Position numbers and translations under genes: made by a program
Source: Geochorda sp036562495
GTDB taxonomy: Bacteria > Bacillota > Limnochordia > Limnochordales > Geochordaceae
Assembly (NCBI GenBank): GCA_036562495.1
Contig: DATCKA010000072.1
Location: forward strand, 10,057-74,056
Reading direction: 5' to 3'
DNA: 64,000 nucleotides
The notes under the pieces: generated by a model
The model's input: only the letters and a program-made list of their open reading frames with translations
Told to the model about the DNA's origin: nothing
The model's database searches: none
Part shown: piece after piece, positions 42,924 to 50,955 of the stretch
Layout: each line of letters begins with the position of its first letter
Numbering within the stretch: position 1 is the first letter of the stretch

Positions 42924-43107
42924 CGAACCTGCGGAAGGCGTCACCGCCTTTGGCGGCGAGGCTCCTCCGCCGGCCTCCACTAAGGAGGCGGGTCGAGCCC
43001 GACCGGCATTCGCCGGTGTCCGGTTGCTATTGTGACCCCATGGGGCGAAGTTAATCACGAGAAGTGAAGCCTCCCGATGGCAAGATGGTGGAAGGACTGG
43101 TCGTCGC
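42924..43107 (+). other. Hairpin-rich gap ahead of purA
   Basis: The 184-base gap contains several GC-rich hairpins (for example GACCGGC-ATTC-GCCGG near 42998-43015). TATTGT at 43028-43033 may be a -10 box. I do not recognise a known riboswitch class here. Confidence 0.3.
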
Positions 43108-44403
43108 ATGCCGGCGCTGGCAGTGGTAGGGACGCAGTGGGGTGACGAGGGCAAGGGCAAGATCGTCGGCTACCTGGCAGGGCGGGCCGACGTGGTGGCC
43201 CGCTTTGGCGGGGGCGCCAACGCCGGCCACACGGTGGTCAAGGACGGTCAGGAGTACAAGCTCCACCAGCTGCCGTCGGGCGTGCTCTTCGAGGGCTGCA
43301 CGGCCGTCGTCGGCAACGGCGCGGTCGTGGACCCGCCGCGTCTGCTCGAGGAGCTGGCCGAGCTCGAGCGGCGGGGCGCGCCGACTGGCCGGCTGCTCTT
43401 GAGCGAGCGGGCACACGTCGTCATGCCCTACCACCATCTGCTCGACCGACTGGAAGAGCAGGCCAGGGGGGCCGGCTCCATCGGGACGACGGGGCTCGGC
43501 ATCGGGCCGGTCTACACCGACAAGGCGAGCCGCGACGGTGTGCGCCTGGGAGACCTGCTGGACCGGGATGGCCTCGCTCGCCGGCTGCGGGAGGTCCTCC
43601 CCCGCAAGAACCGGCTGCTCCAACGGCTCTACGACCAGGCTCCCCTGGATGTCGACGAGTTGGTCGAGCGATACGCCGGCTACGGGGAGGCGTTGCGCCC
43701 CTTCATCACGGACACCGGCCGCTTCGTGCGCCAGGCGCTCCGCGATGGCCGACGGGTGCTCCTCGAGGCCGCTCAGGGCACGCTGCTGGACGTCGACTTC
43801 GGCACCTACCCGTATGTCACGTCGTCGGGCACCACCGCCGCCGCCGCCCCTCAGGGCCTGGGCATCCCCCCGTGGACCGTGCGGGGAGCCATCGGCGTCA
43901 TGAAGGCCTACGCCACTAGGGTCGGGCACGGGCCCTTCCCCACCGAGCAGCGCAACGAGGTCGGCGATTACCTGCGGGAGCGGGGAAGGGAGTACGGCAC
44001 CACCACGGGTCGCCCCCGGCGCTGCGGCTGGCTCGACCTGGTCATCGTCCGCTGGGCGGCGGAGGTGGGGGGCCTGACAGGGCTGGCGGTCACCCTCCTT
44101 GACGTCTTGAGCGGGCTGCCCGAGGTGCGCATCGGGGTCGCCTACCGCACCCGCAACGGTGAGCGACTCGAGGAGCTACCCGCCCGGCTCGACCAGCTCG
44201 AGGCGTGCCAGGTCGAGTACGAGACGCTGCCGGGATGGGAGGAAGACCTCTCGGGCTGCCGTCGCTGGGAGGAGCTGCCCGCCAACGCCCGTCGCTACCT
44301 GGAGCGCATCGAAGCGCTCACGGGGCTGCCCGTGCAGCTCGTCTCGGTGGGGCGTGCCCAGGAGCAGACCATCGAGAGGACGGACCCCTTCGCTGGCCTC
44401 TGA
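43108..44403 (+). CDS. purA: Adenylosuccinate synthetase PurA
   Basis: 431 residues. GTQWGDEGKGKIVGYL (IMP/GTP loop), GGGANAGHTVV, SIGTTGLGIGPVYTDK, LLEAAQGTLLDVDFGTYPYVTSS, GHGPFPTE and TTTGRPRRCGW are in order. It joins IMP and aspartate with GTP to make adenylosuccinate. The conserved GTTGRGIGPAY reads GTTGLGIGPVY, so a usually conserved Arg is Leu; the rest of the active site is intact. Confidence 0.96.
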   Translation: MPALAVVGTQWGDEGKGKIVGYLAGRADVVARFGGGANAGHTVVKDGQEYKLHQLPSGVLFEGCTAVVGNGAVVDPPRLLEELAELERRGAPTGRLLLSERAHVVMPYHHLLDRLEEQARGAGSIGTTGLGIGPVYTDKASRDGVRLGDLLDRDGLARRLREVLPRKNRLLQRLYDQAPLDVDELVERYAGYGEALRPFITDTGRFVRQALRDGRRVLLEAAQGTLLDVDFGTYPYVTSSGTTAAAAPQGLGIPPWTVRGAIGVMKAYATRVGHGPFPTEQRNEVGDYLRERGREYGTTTGRPRRCGWLDLVIVRWAAEVGGLTGLAVTLLDVLSGLPEVRIGVAYRTRNGERLEELPARLDQLEACQVEYETLPGWEEDLSGCRRWEELPANARRYLERIEALTGLPVQLVSVGRAQEQTIERTDPFAGL

Positions 44404-44706
44404 GGGCATCGACCCCCCAGCGGCCTAGTCAGGCCCGCTGGACGGTGCGCTGGAGCAGCGGTGATTCCGGCGGAGAACAGGTCGACGCCCGGGTCTACGA
44501 GCGGGAGATCTTCGAACTGCTCGCCGAGTAGGGTCCGGCCGGGCTCCGGTCGGCTTTCAGCAGCCAGGCCCTGCGAAAGCGGCTGGGGGCATAGCCCGTC
44601 GGGTCCGGATCGGACGACCTGCCTTACTGTCGGGCCTAGTAGGGACTTGAATCTCCATTCGAGAACGCTTTCATTGGCCATCCAGCCGGTCAGGGAGGAG
44701 ATGGCT
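44404..44706. other. Intergenic region with a stem-loop after purA
   Basis: A stem-loop CCAGCGG (44417-44423) / CCGCTGG (44435-44441), with an inner CCT/AGG pair and one bulge, follows the purA stop and may terminate it; no U-tract. Further on, TTGAAT and TTCATT with a 17-base gap (near 44649-44677) could be a weak promoter. No supported gene is seen. Confidence 0.4.
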
Positions 44707-45111
44707 ATGTTTCCGTGGGACAGGGTCTTTCACATCCTCGTCCAGTACGGAGCGGGCCGCTCCCTTCGGGTCATCCGCCACGAGGACATTTCCCTGAAGC
44801 TGGCTCGCAGCAACAAGCCTGAGGACTTCCAGCGGCTCGTCGCCGTCCAGTTCGCGTGGATCTGGGAGGACACGCTGTGGCCGGCTGTCCTCGTGATCCT
44901 GCTCTTCATCGGCTACCTGCCCTACCACGCCTACTTCGTCCGGGGCTTCGTCGCCCGCATCCTCCCCTTCTTCGAAGGCTGGCCCGACATGCTGCTCTAC
45001 GTGGTTGGGGCCATCTACGTCTTTTTCGCCGTCTCCCAAGCCATGTACCGGCGTGCGGAAGCCCTGGCTCACCGTTGGGTTGCCAGGGCCCGCCAACAAT
45101 CGTCCCGGTGA
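44707..45111 (+). CDS. Small membrane protein, unknown
   Basis: 134 residues; GGGAGGAG ahead favours ATG 44707 over ATG 44701. Two transmembrane helices: LWPAVLVILLFIGYLPYHAYF and MLLYVVGAIYVFFAVSQAMY. The N-terminal ~60 residues are amphipathic and soluble (RVFHILVQYGAGRSLRVIRH). No family recognised. It stands alone ahead of two tiny reading frames and a tRNA. Confidence 0.6.
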   Translation: MFPWDRVFHILVQYGAGRSLRVIRHEDISLKLARSNKPEDFQRLVAVQFAWIWEDTLWPAVLVILLFIGYLPYHAYFVRGFVARILPFFEGWPDMLLYVVGAIYVFFAVSQAMYRRAEALAHRWVARARQQSSR

Positions 45112-45118
45112 GGGAGGC

Positions 45119-45181
45119 ATGCGGGCTCGCCGTGGCCTCATCGCCTACCGGCTGGCGGCCCAACAGGAGGTCAGCGGGTGA
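45119..45181 (+). CDS. 20-residue reading frame upstream of a small gene
   Basis: MRARRGLIAYRLAAQQEVSG, preceded by GAGGGAGG directly ahead of ATG 45119. Its TGA forms a GTGA overlap with the next frame. It could be a leader peptide, a real microprotein, or the 5' end of a frameshifted gene. Short length makes it weakly supported. Confidence 0.3.
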   Translation: MRARRGLIAYRLAAQQEVSG

Positions 45182-45366
45182 AGTCGGGCGTTCCCTTCTG
45201 CCTGCGGTCTCCAAGGACGAATAGGCGAGGATCGGCCGGCAGGTATCGCTGCCGAGCTGCTGGCGAGTCCAGGGTGGCCGAGGTAGCCGCGCAGCTCCGG
45301 GCCGCGGCAACGAGCGCCAACATCGACGAGCGGCGAGCGTGGGAGCGGGCCCTGTCGCCCCGTTAA
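45178..45366 (+). CDS. Possible small basic protein, unknown
   Basis: 62 residues from GTG 45178, with AGGAGG nine bases upstream and GTGA coupling to a 20-codon frame. Very basic N-terminal half, then an amphipathic helix (VAEVAAQLRAAATSANIDE). No known motif. It ends ten bases before tRNA-Glu. The Shine-Dalgarno and coupling favour it; composition of this region favours chance frames. Confidence 0.35.
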   Translation: MKSGVPFCLRSPRTNRRGSAGRYRCRAAGESRVAEVAAQLRAAATSANIDERRAWERALSPR

Positions 45367-45375
45367 GCGCCGAGC

Positions 45376-45453
45376 TGGTAGCGCCAACGGGATTCGAACC
45401 CGTGTTTCCGCCTTGAAAGGGCGGCGTCCTAGGCCGGGCTAGACGATGGCGCC
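45376..45453 (-). tRNA. tRNA-Glu (anticodon UUC)
   Basis: Acceptor GGCGCCA pairs with TGGCGCT (first pair G-U), anticodon stem CCGCC/GGCGG with loop CTTTCAA giving TTC, T-arm ACGGGTTCGAATCCCGT. The 3' CCA is encoded (45376-45378). Confidence 0.95.
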
Positions 45454-45487
45454 ACCTCGCGCACAGGCCCCGATCAGGGCCGGTGCT

Positions 45488-45516
45488 ATGATATCGGGCC
45501 GAGCAGGACGTGTCAA
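45488..45516 (-). promoter_or_regulatory. tRNA-Glu promoter
   Basis: Minus strand TTGACA (45516-45511), 17-base spacer, TATCAT (45493-45488). Predicted start about 30 bases before the tRNA. Confidence 0.8.
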
Positions 45517-45532
45517 ACCGAACGCGCCGGGC

Positions 45533-46756
45533 TCAGGCTCGGGCCGCGGCCTGGCTCGGCTGCCTGAGGAGCAATGCCTGGCGGAGCCTCCACGCGCTCA
45601 GGGTCAGCACGACGGCCAGGGCCGCACAACCGACGTAGACTGCCCGAAAGCCCCAGGCCTGCGCGACCAGGCCGGCTCCAGCCGCCCCCAGCGTCATGGC
45701 CAGGGCTTCGACGCCGTCCAGGGCGCCCATCCCGCCGCCTCGCTCACCCGCACCGGTCAGAGCGCTCGCCGTCCACGTGGCACCTGCCCGCACCAGCGGG
45801 TAGAGAGGGATGACGAAGGCCACGGCGGCCGCCAGGGCCGTCCGAGCCCCGGCCATCGCCGCGAACATCGGGATGTAGAGCCCGGCGCCCGCCAGGATGA
45901 GGTCGCCGGCGGGGAAACGACGTCCTCCGGTGCTCAGCCACGCATACGCCACCAGCCCCAGGCCGGTGGCCAGGGCCACGGCCGTGCCGTAAAGCGCCTC
46001 GCTGCCTCCCAGGGTGCCGACCAGGTATAGGCCGAAGACGGTGAAGCTGGCCTCGCCGGCCAGATTGGCCAGAGCGAAGACCGTCAACAGCAACACCAGC
46101 GTGCCGTTGGCGTAAAGCCGCCGCCACTCGCCTCCAAGCTCGGCGACGTGACGGGCCAGGCCTCGGCCGAGGCGGTCGGTGGCCGGAAGCCCCGAGACGT
46201 TGGGCACCCTCCAGGCGACCCACATCAGGTCGCCCAAGAGGACTCCGGCCGCTACCAGGAGCAGGGCGCGAGGCGAGGCTCCCAGCCACTGGCGCACCGC
46301 TATCGCCACGCTTCCGAGGACCCACCCCCAGGACTCCAGCTGCAGCCACCAGGCCAGCGCCCGGTCGGCCGTAGCCAGGGGGCCCGGATGCAGGGAGACC
46401 AGCGCCTTGCCCGCCGGCGACAGGCCCCCGTAGAAGGCTGCCGCCATGCTCACCACCAGCATGGCTTCGAGGCCTGTCGACACCCACAGAAGGCCCAGGC
46501 ATGCCCCGACATAGCCCAACAGGCCGGCCAGGAGCACCAGCTTGAGCCGTCCTGTCACATCGGCCATGGTCCCCCAGAAATTGGAGGAGACGAACCGGAC
46601 CATGGCCGGCACGGCTGTGACCAGGCTCAGCTGGAAGATGCTCTGCTCGCCGGAGGTGTAGAGGTAAAGCGGGACGTACCCGAAGATGATCATGTCCGCG
46701 AAGGTGCGCGCGATGCTGGCTGCCAGCACCGGATAGACGAACATCGACCCGGTCAC
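45533..46756 (-). CDS. MFS transporter
   Basis: 407 residues, about 12 helices, starting at GTG 46756 in a GTGA overlap with the HAD gene. NFWGTMADVTGRLKLVLL is the loop 2-3 signature and AYAWLSTGGRRFPAGDLIL the equivalent in the second half. Hydrophobicity is strongly alanine/glycine-based. Substrate is unknown. Coupling with a HAD hydrolase may mean that a metabolite is dephosphorylated before or after transport. Confidence 0.85.
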   Translation of the reverse strand: MTGSMFVYPVLAASIARTFADMIIFGYVPLYLYTSGEQSIFQLSLVTAVPAMVRFVSSNFWGTMADVTGRLKLVLLAGLLGYVGACLGLLWVSTGLEAMLVVSMAAAFYGGLSPAGKALVSLHPGPLATADRALAWWLQLESWGWVLGSVAIAVRQWLGASPRALLLVAAGVLLGDLMWVAWRVPNVSGLPATDRLGRGLARHVAELGGEWRRLYANGTLVLLLTVFALANLAGEASFTVFGLYLVGTLGGSEALYGTAVALATGLGLVAYAWLSTGGRRFPAGDLILAGAGLYIPMFAAMAGARTALAAAVAFVIPLYPLVRAGATWTASALTGAGERGGGMGALDGVEALAMTLGAAGAGLVAQAWGFRAVYVGCAALAVVLTLSAWRLRQALLLRQPSQAAARA

Positions 46757-47487
46757 CCTGCCTGTGCTCGACGAGCCAGAGACAGCGCCTCGGCCAGCTC
46801 GCCCAGGTCGCGGATGCGAGGCGCGTCACAGCCCCGATACAGTCCCGTGGGATCGATGACGACGGCCTGGATGCCAGCCGCCCTGGCTCCGACCACGTCG
46901 ACGGAGCAGATGTCGCCGACGTGCAGCGCCTCATCGGGCGATGCGCCCGCCCGCTCGAGGGCGAGGCGGAAGATGGCGGGGTCCGGCTTCTCCACCCCCA
47001 CGAGGGCGGAGTCGAGGACGAAGTCGAGGTGCTCCCGCAGCCCTGCCTCCGACAGGAACTGCTCCACCCGGCCGTCTGCGTTGGAGACGACGCCCAGCAC
47101 CAGCCCCAGGGACCGCAGGGCTCGGAGCGCCTCGACGGTACCGGGGCGCACCACCCACCAGAGCCGTCCCTCCCGGTCCGCCTCGGCGATGCGAGCCAGC
47201 ACCGTCTCACGCGGCTCCGGCGCTACCCCGGCCGCCTCCAGCGCCGCGCCGAACAGCCCACCCGGCGGCCGCGGCGCCTGCCCCCGCATGAACCGGTCCC
47301 AGGCCTCCGTGGCTACCGCATTGGCCTGTTGGAGCCGCTCGACGCTGACCGGGGCTCCGGCCTCGGCGCACCATGCGGCGATGCGGACCCAGTCGGGAAA
47401 GATGAGCGTGTTGCCGGCATCCAACAGCAGCGCCCGCAGGCGAGGGGCCAGGCGGGCGCACAGCGCGTGCAGATCGTAGTCGAGCAT
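46753..47487 (-). CDS. HAD-family hydrolase
   Basis: 244 residues. LLLDAGNTLIF (motif I with Asp nucleophile), GVVSNADG (II), GVEKPDPAIF (III Lys) and HVGDICSVDVVGA (IV). Class I helical cap. It is similar in layout to the HAD protein at 33864-34673. It is coupled by GTGA to the downstream transporter. Phosphatase of a small metabolite is likely. Confidence 0.88.
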   Translation of the reverse strand: MLDYDLHALCARLAPRLRALLLDAGNTLIFPDWVRIAAWCAEAGAPVSVERLQQANAVATEAWDRFMRGQAPRPPGGLFGAALEAAGVAPEPRETVLARIAEADREGRLWWVVRPGTVEALRALRSLGLVLGVVSNADGRVEQFLSEAGLREHLDFVLDSALVGVEKPDPAIFRLALERAGASPDEALHVGDICSVDVVGARAAGIQAVVIDPTGLYRGCDAPRIRDLGELAEALSLARRAQAG

Positions 47488-47616
47488 GGCTCTACCATAC
47501 CTTGAGAGGTGCCGAAAGTCCAGCCGTCCAAAGGGCGACGAGGCCGGGGTGGGGCCGGCCCCCGGTGGCCCAAACCGAACCCCGGGGACCGGCCGGTGAA
47601 GTTGGCGGAAGCCAGC

Positions 47617-48693
47617 CTAGAGCCGCGCGCCGCGGCCTTCGGCTCGGGCCGTCTCGATGCGACGCAGCGCGAGCTCGTCGGCCGCCCGGTGGGTGGGCAC
47701 ATTGCGCGAGCGGGAGAGCTCGATGACCTCCAGCACGCGATCGTAGATGCGCTCCACCTTGGCCCGTGCCCGTTCGGCGCTGTAGCCGCCCGGGCCGAGC
47801 TCCTCGGCCACGTTGATGACCCCGCCGCCGTTGATGACGTAGTCGGGCGCGTAGAGCACGCCCCGCTCATGGAGCAGGTCGCCGTGTCGAGGCTCGGCCA
47901 GCTGGTTGTTGGCCGAGCCGGCCACGATGGGAGCCTTGAGTCGGGCGATGGTCTCGTCGTTGAGGACGGCGCCGAGGGCGCAGGGGGAGAAGACGTCACA
48001 CTCCACGTCGAAGATGGCGTCAGGCTCGACGGCCCGGACACCCAGTTCGTCGACGGCTCGTCGCACCTTGTCGGGGCGGATGTCGGTGACGACGACCTCG
48101 GCCCCGGCCTGGACCAGGTGGCGCGCGAGGTGGAAGCCGACGCTGCCCACGCCCTGGATGGCGACCCTCCGGCCTTCCAGCTGGGGGGAGCCCCAAAGCG
48201 CTTGCGCGCACGCCTGTATCCCGCGGAATACCCCCAGCGCCGTGAAGGGGGAGGGGTCCCCGCTGGTTTCGGGAAGCCCTGCTACGTAAGCGGTTGCATT
48301 GCGAATCAGGCGCATGTCGTCCGAGGTCGTGCCGACGTCCTCGGCCGTGATGTAGCGCCCGCCCAGCCGGTCGACAGCCTCGCCGATGGCCGCCAGGAGC
48401 TCGGGAGTCTTGTCGCGTGTCGGGTCGGCCAGGACCACCGCCTTGCCGCCACCGAGGGGGAGACCGTGGATGGAGTTCTTGAGGGTCATGGCTCGCGAGA
48501 GCCTCAGGACGTCGGTGAGCGCCTCCTCCTCCGAGGCGTAGGACCAGATCCGGCAGCCCCCCAACGCCGGCCCCAGCGTCGTGTCGTGGATCGCGATGAT
48601 CATCCGAAGGCCCCGGCGCGCGTCGCTCGCGAAGACCACCTGCTCATGGCTTCCGTGACGCGCCACCGCTTCGAAGACGCCCATCGGCCCCAT
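47617..48693 (-). CDS. Leucine/valine dehydrogenase-type (Glu/Leu/Phe/Val dehydrogenase)
   Basis: 358 residues. IAIHDTTLGPALGGCRIW, LPLGGGKAVVLADP (catalytic Lys), AEDVGTTSDDM and the NAD Rossmann GVGSVGFHLARHL match leucine dehydrogenase-like enzymes. It deaminates branched-chain amino acids to 2-oxoacids with NAD+. ATG 48693 has GGAAGGA at good spacing, and the family start (MGVFEAVARHG) is three codons after it; GTG 48741 would add 16 unconserved residues. Its products could feed the VOR at 17643-20380. Confidence 0.88.
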   Translation of the reverse strand: MGPMGVFEAVARHGSHEQVVFASDARRGLRMIIAIHDTTLGPALGGCRIWSYASEEEALTDVLRLSRAMTLKNSIHGLPLGGGKAVVLADPTRDKTPELLAAIGEAVDRLGGRYITAEDVGTTSDDMRLIRNATAYVAGLPETSGDPSPFTALGVFRGIQACAQALWGSPQLEGRRVAIQGVGSVGFHLARHLVQAGAEVVVTDIRPDKVRRAVDELGVRAVEPDAIFDVECDVFSPCALGAVLNDETIARLKAPIVAGSANNQLAEPRHGDLLHERGVLYAPDYVINGGGVINVAEELGPGGYSAERARAKVERIYDRVLEVIELSRSRNVPTHRAADELALRRIETARAEGRGARL

Positions 48694-48739
48694 CACGTCC
48701 TTCCATCGGTTGTCGGGCTCGACGTCCGACCCGTCGGTC

Positions 48740-48772
48740 ACCGTGCACGGCCATGTACGGTGTATGCACGGT
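48740..48772. repeat. 8-base inverted repeat upstream of the amino acid dehydrogenase
   Basis: ACCGTGCA (48740-48747) and TGCACGGT (48765-48772), perfect arms, 17-base centre. It lies 47 bases ahead of ATG 48693 and is a plausible regulator site. Confidence 0.45.
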
Positions 48773-48904
48773 CCGCCACCGACTCCATTCGAGGCAGGGG
48801 AGCGACTTCCTGGCGGTCGCTCGAGGCCCGGGTGGGTCCGGCTCTGCCCCTCAACAGACCTGTAACGCCGCGTTTACCCCTTCGTAACCGAATCCCGCCA
48901 AAAT

Positions 48905-48918
48905 GTGAATGAATTCAC
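48905..48918. repeat. Short palindrome in the divergent gap
   Basis: GTGAAT-GA-ATTCAC. It sits between the dehydrogenase promoter region and the small membrane frame at 48954, in an A/T-richer stretch. Also near: GTAACGCCGCGTTTAC, an imperfect palindrome at 48862-48877. Confidence 0.35.
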
Positions 48919-48953
48919 CACCGGCGTCAGCCGGACAGGGGATGGGGCGCGGG

Positions 48954-49058
48954 ATGTCGCCCGTGATTCGCGACGGGCTGTGGAGGCTGGCCCTGCTCGT
49001 CGGCCTCTACCTGGTGCTGATGCTGCTTCGCAGCGTCGGGCTCGTGACGGGCCGTTGA
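48954..49058 (+). CDS. 34-residue single-helix membrane peptide
   Basis: MSPVIRDGLWRLALLVGLYL followed by VLMLLRSVGLVTGR: one clear transmembrane helix flanked by charges. GGGGCGCGGG precedes ATG 48954; ATG 48942 is in frame. Between 48742 and 49313 this is the only candidate frame besides the zinc ribbon protein. No family recognised. Confidence 0.4.
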   Translation: MSPVIRDGLWRLALLVGLYLVLMLLRSVGLVTGR

Positions 49059-49170
49059 CCTCCGAGTTGCCAGGGTGAGCGCCCTCGGCCGGAGGCGGGA
49101 TCGACTGCCGCTCGCTGTCACCCCCTTGTTAGGGATCCGCTTTGTTACCTTTCTTTAACGGTCCTCCCCC

Positions 49171-49199
49171 TTTACAGGTCACATGGGTGGCGTTATATA
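49171..49199 (+). promoter_or_regulatory. Strong promoter of the zinc-ribbon gene
   Basis: TTTACA (49171-49176) and TATATA (49194-49199) with 17-base spacing, one mismatch per box to consensus. Leader of about 108 bases before ATG 49314. Confidence 0.7.
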
Positions 49200-49313
49200 T
49201 AGGTGGCACCCGGGACAAAAACTGGACGGCCGGGACATGGTACGTCCCGCATCCGCCGCCAGCCCGGGACGCTCAAGTCGAGTCACCACCCATACGGAAA
49301 GGAGGAGGCAAGC

Positions 49314-49457
49314 ATGGTGTGCCGGGACTGCGGTGCGCACAACTACTCGGGGAGCCTTTACTGCAAGAAGTGCGGGGCCGACCTCAACCGCAAGCCTGTC
49401 GAGACGCCCGTCACGCGCAAGGGCCTGCTCCAGCTGCTCCTGTCGGCCCTGCGCTGA
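49314..49457 (+). CDS. 47-residue zinc-ribbon protein
   Basis: MVCRDCGAHNYSGSLYCKKC at the start gives two C-x2-C pairs 11 residues apart, a zinc ribbon. A basic C-terminal part (PVTRKGLLQLLLSALR) may form an amphipathic helix for membrane or partner contact. AAAGGAGGAGG lies nine bases ahead of ATG 49314 and a strong promoter is upstream, so high expression is expected. No homologue recalled by name. Confidence 0.7.
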   Translation: MVCRDCGAHNYSGSLYCKKCGADLNRKPVETPVTRKGLLQLLLSALR

Positions 49458-49511
49458 GCGGCCGGCACTGGGATGTGGCTTGTATCCGACGCCCTCCGAG
49501 CGGCACCTGCC

Positions 49512-49540
49512 TTGACACCCGGCCCGGCGGCGACTAGAGT
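49512..49540 (+). promoter_or_regulatory. tRNA-Val promoter
   Basis: TTGACA (49512-49517), 17-base spacer, TAGAGT (49535-49540), start predicted about 30 bases before the tRNA. Confidence 0.75.
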
Positions 49541-49578
49541 AAGAGACGCCGGGCCGCCAGTGCCGGCAGGGTTGGCGT

Positions 49579-49655
49579 GGGCAGGTAGCTCAGCTGGTTA
49601 GAGCGCCACGCTCACATCGTGGAGGCCAGGGGTTCGAGTCCCTTCCTGCCCACCA
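49579..49655 (+). tRNA. tRNA-Val (anticodon CAC)
   Basis: Acceptor GGGCAGG / CCTGCCC, D-arm GCTCAGCTGGTTAGAGC, anticodon stem CCACG/CGTGG with loop CTCACAT giving CAC, T-arm AGGGGTTCGAGTCCCTT, encoded CCA. Confidence 0.96.
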
Positions 49656-49664
49656 TCCCTCTCT

Positions 49665-49695
49665 CCCCGCAGCGCATGCCCCTGGATGCGCGGGG
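49665..49695 (+). terminator. Possible terminator of tRNA-Val
   Basis: Hairpin with GCGCAT/ATGCGC and CCCC/GGGG arms separated by a bulge; no immediate U-tract, though a T run lies at 49735-49740. The rest of 49696-49944 shows nothing else. Confidence 0.35.
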
Positions 49696-49944
49696 GTGAC
49701 CCAGCGAGCCCATTGCTTCGTCGTCGTTCTCCCTCTTTTTTCGTGCCGCCCATCGTCGCGTGAGGGGCCACCCGCGCGCCTCTGCCCGGCATGAGTCTGA
49801 CCGCCCGATAGATGCGCCCGGGCCGAGTCGCTGTCCGCAGGACCGCTTCTCCTACCGTCGAAGGCAAGTAGTAATCGGTCGCATTGGCAGAGCTTTGGGC
49901 GGCCAAACGCCCGGCCCGCCCATGCGGCGGCGGGAGGGAAGCGG

Positions 49945-50955
49945 ATGCAGAAGCGCAAGGCCTTCGGATGGTACAGGCGATGGGTGGGCGTCGTCGCGCT
50001 GGCCGGGATCCTGGTCGGTTCGCTGGCGGCGGGGGCATGGGCGGGCGCGGCCGGCCGTACGCTCCAGCTGAGCATCGTGACCGGAGGCACGGGTGGCGTC
50101 TACTACGTGCTCGGGGGCGGCCTCGCCAACCTGCTGACCCGGCGCGTGCCGGGCGTCAACGCCGTGGCCGAGGTGACGTCCGCCTCGGTCGACAACATCC
50201 TGCTCGTGGCCAGCAAGGAGGCGGAGATCGCCTTCAGCCTGTCCGACACCGCCTACCTGGCGGCGCAGGGGATGGGGCCCTTCGCTCCGTCCGGGCCGGT
50301 ACCCATTCGAGTCCTCACCATGATCTACCAAAACTACAACCACCTGGTGGCGAGGGCCGGCTCGGGCATCCGGTCGGTCGCGGACCTGCGCGGCAAGCGG
50401 GTCAGCACGGGCGCTCCGGGCAGTGGCACCGAGGTGACCGCCCTTCGCATCCTGCGGGCTTACGGCCTCGATCCCGACCGGGACGTACGGCGTGACTTCC
50501 TCGGGGTGGCCGAGTCAGCCGATGCCCTGCGGGATGGGCGCATCGACGCCTTCTTCTGGTCCGGGGGCTACCCGACGGGAGCGGTGATGGACCTGGCCAG
50601 CACCCCTGGCTTCGACGTCTACGTCGTGCCCATGGGCGAGATCGTGCCCAAGCTGATCGAAGAGCACGGGCCTTTCTACGCCGTCGCCACCTTCCCGGCG
50701 GGTGCCTACAACGGCGACGTCCGGGAGGCCACGACGACGGTGGGGGTCCCCAACGTCCTGCTGGTGCACGCGGACATGGACGAGCAGCTGGCCTACGAGA
50801 TCGTCAAGGCCATCTTCGAGCACAAGGACGAGCTCGTGGCCATCCACCCCTCGGCGGCGGAGATCACGCTGGAGGACGGCCCCACCTCGCGGATCGCGCC
50901 GTACCACCCGGGAGCCATCCGCTATTTCCAGGAACAGGGGACGTGGGGACGCTGA
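49945..50955 (+). CDS. TAXI-family TRAP transporter solute-binding protein
   Basis: 336 residues. Signal segment (WVGVVALAGILVGSLAAGAWA), then LSIVTGGTGGVYYVLGGGLA, VNAVAEVTSASVDNILLV, EIAFSLSDTA and LRGKRVSTGAPGSGTE, all TAXI signatures. It captures an organic acid or similar solute outside the membrane for the fused permease encoded downstream. GGCGGGAGGGAAG precedes ATG 49945. First gene of the operon. The closest ligands known for TAXI proteins are glutamate or glutamine-like, but nothing here fixes the substrate. Confidence 0.95.
   Translation: MQKRKAFGWYRRWVGVVALAGILVGSLAAGAWAGAAGRTLQLSIVTGGTGGVYYVLGGGLANLLTRRVPGVNAVAEVTSASVDNILLVASKEAEIAFSLSDTAYLAAQGMGPFAPSGPVPIRVLTMIYQNYNHLVARAGSGIRSVADLRGKRVSTGAPGSGTEVTALRILRAYGLDPDRDVRRDFLGVAESADALRDGRIDAFFWSGGYPTGAVMDLASTPGFDVYVVPMGEIVPKLIEEHGPFYAVATFPAGAYNGDVREATTTVGVPNVLLVHADMDEQLAYEIVKAIFEHKDELVAIHPSAAEITLEDGPTSRIAPYHPGAIRYFQEQGTWGR

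Noticed and set aside
44640..44670. tRNA-like or attachment-site-like GGGACTTGAATCTCC stretch
   Set aside because: No cloverleaf, no repeat partner and no integrase gene nearby.
45376..45516. tRNA-Glu as integration site of a mobile element
   Set aside because: No direct repeat of the tRNA 3' end and no mobility gene on either side.
48694..48741. GTG 48741 as start of the amino acid dehydrogenase
   Set aside because: No family match over these residues and no ribosome site; ATG 48693 has GGAAGGA.
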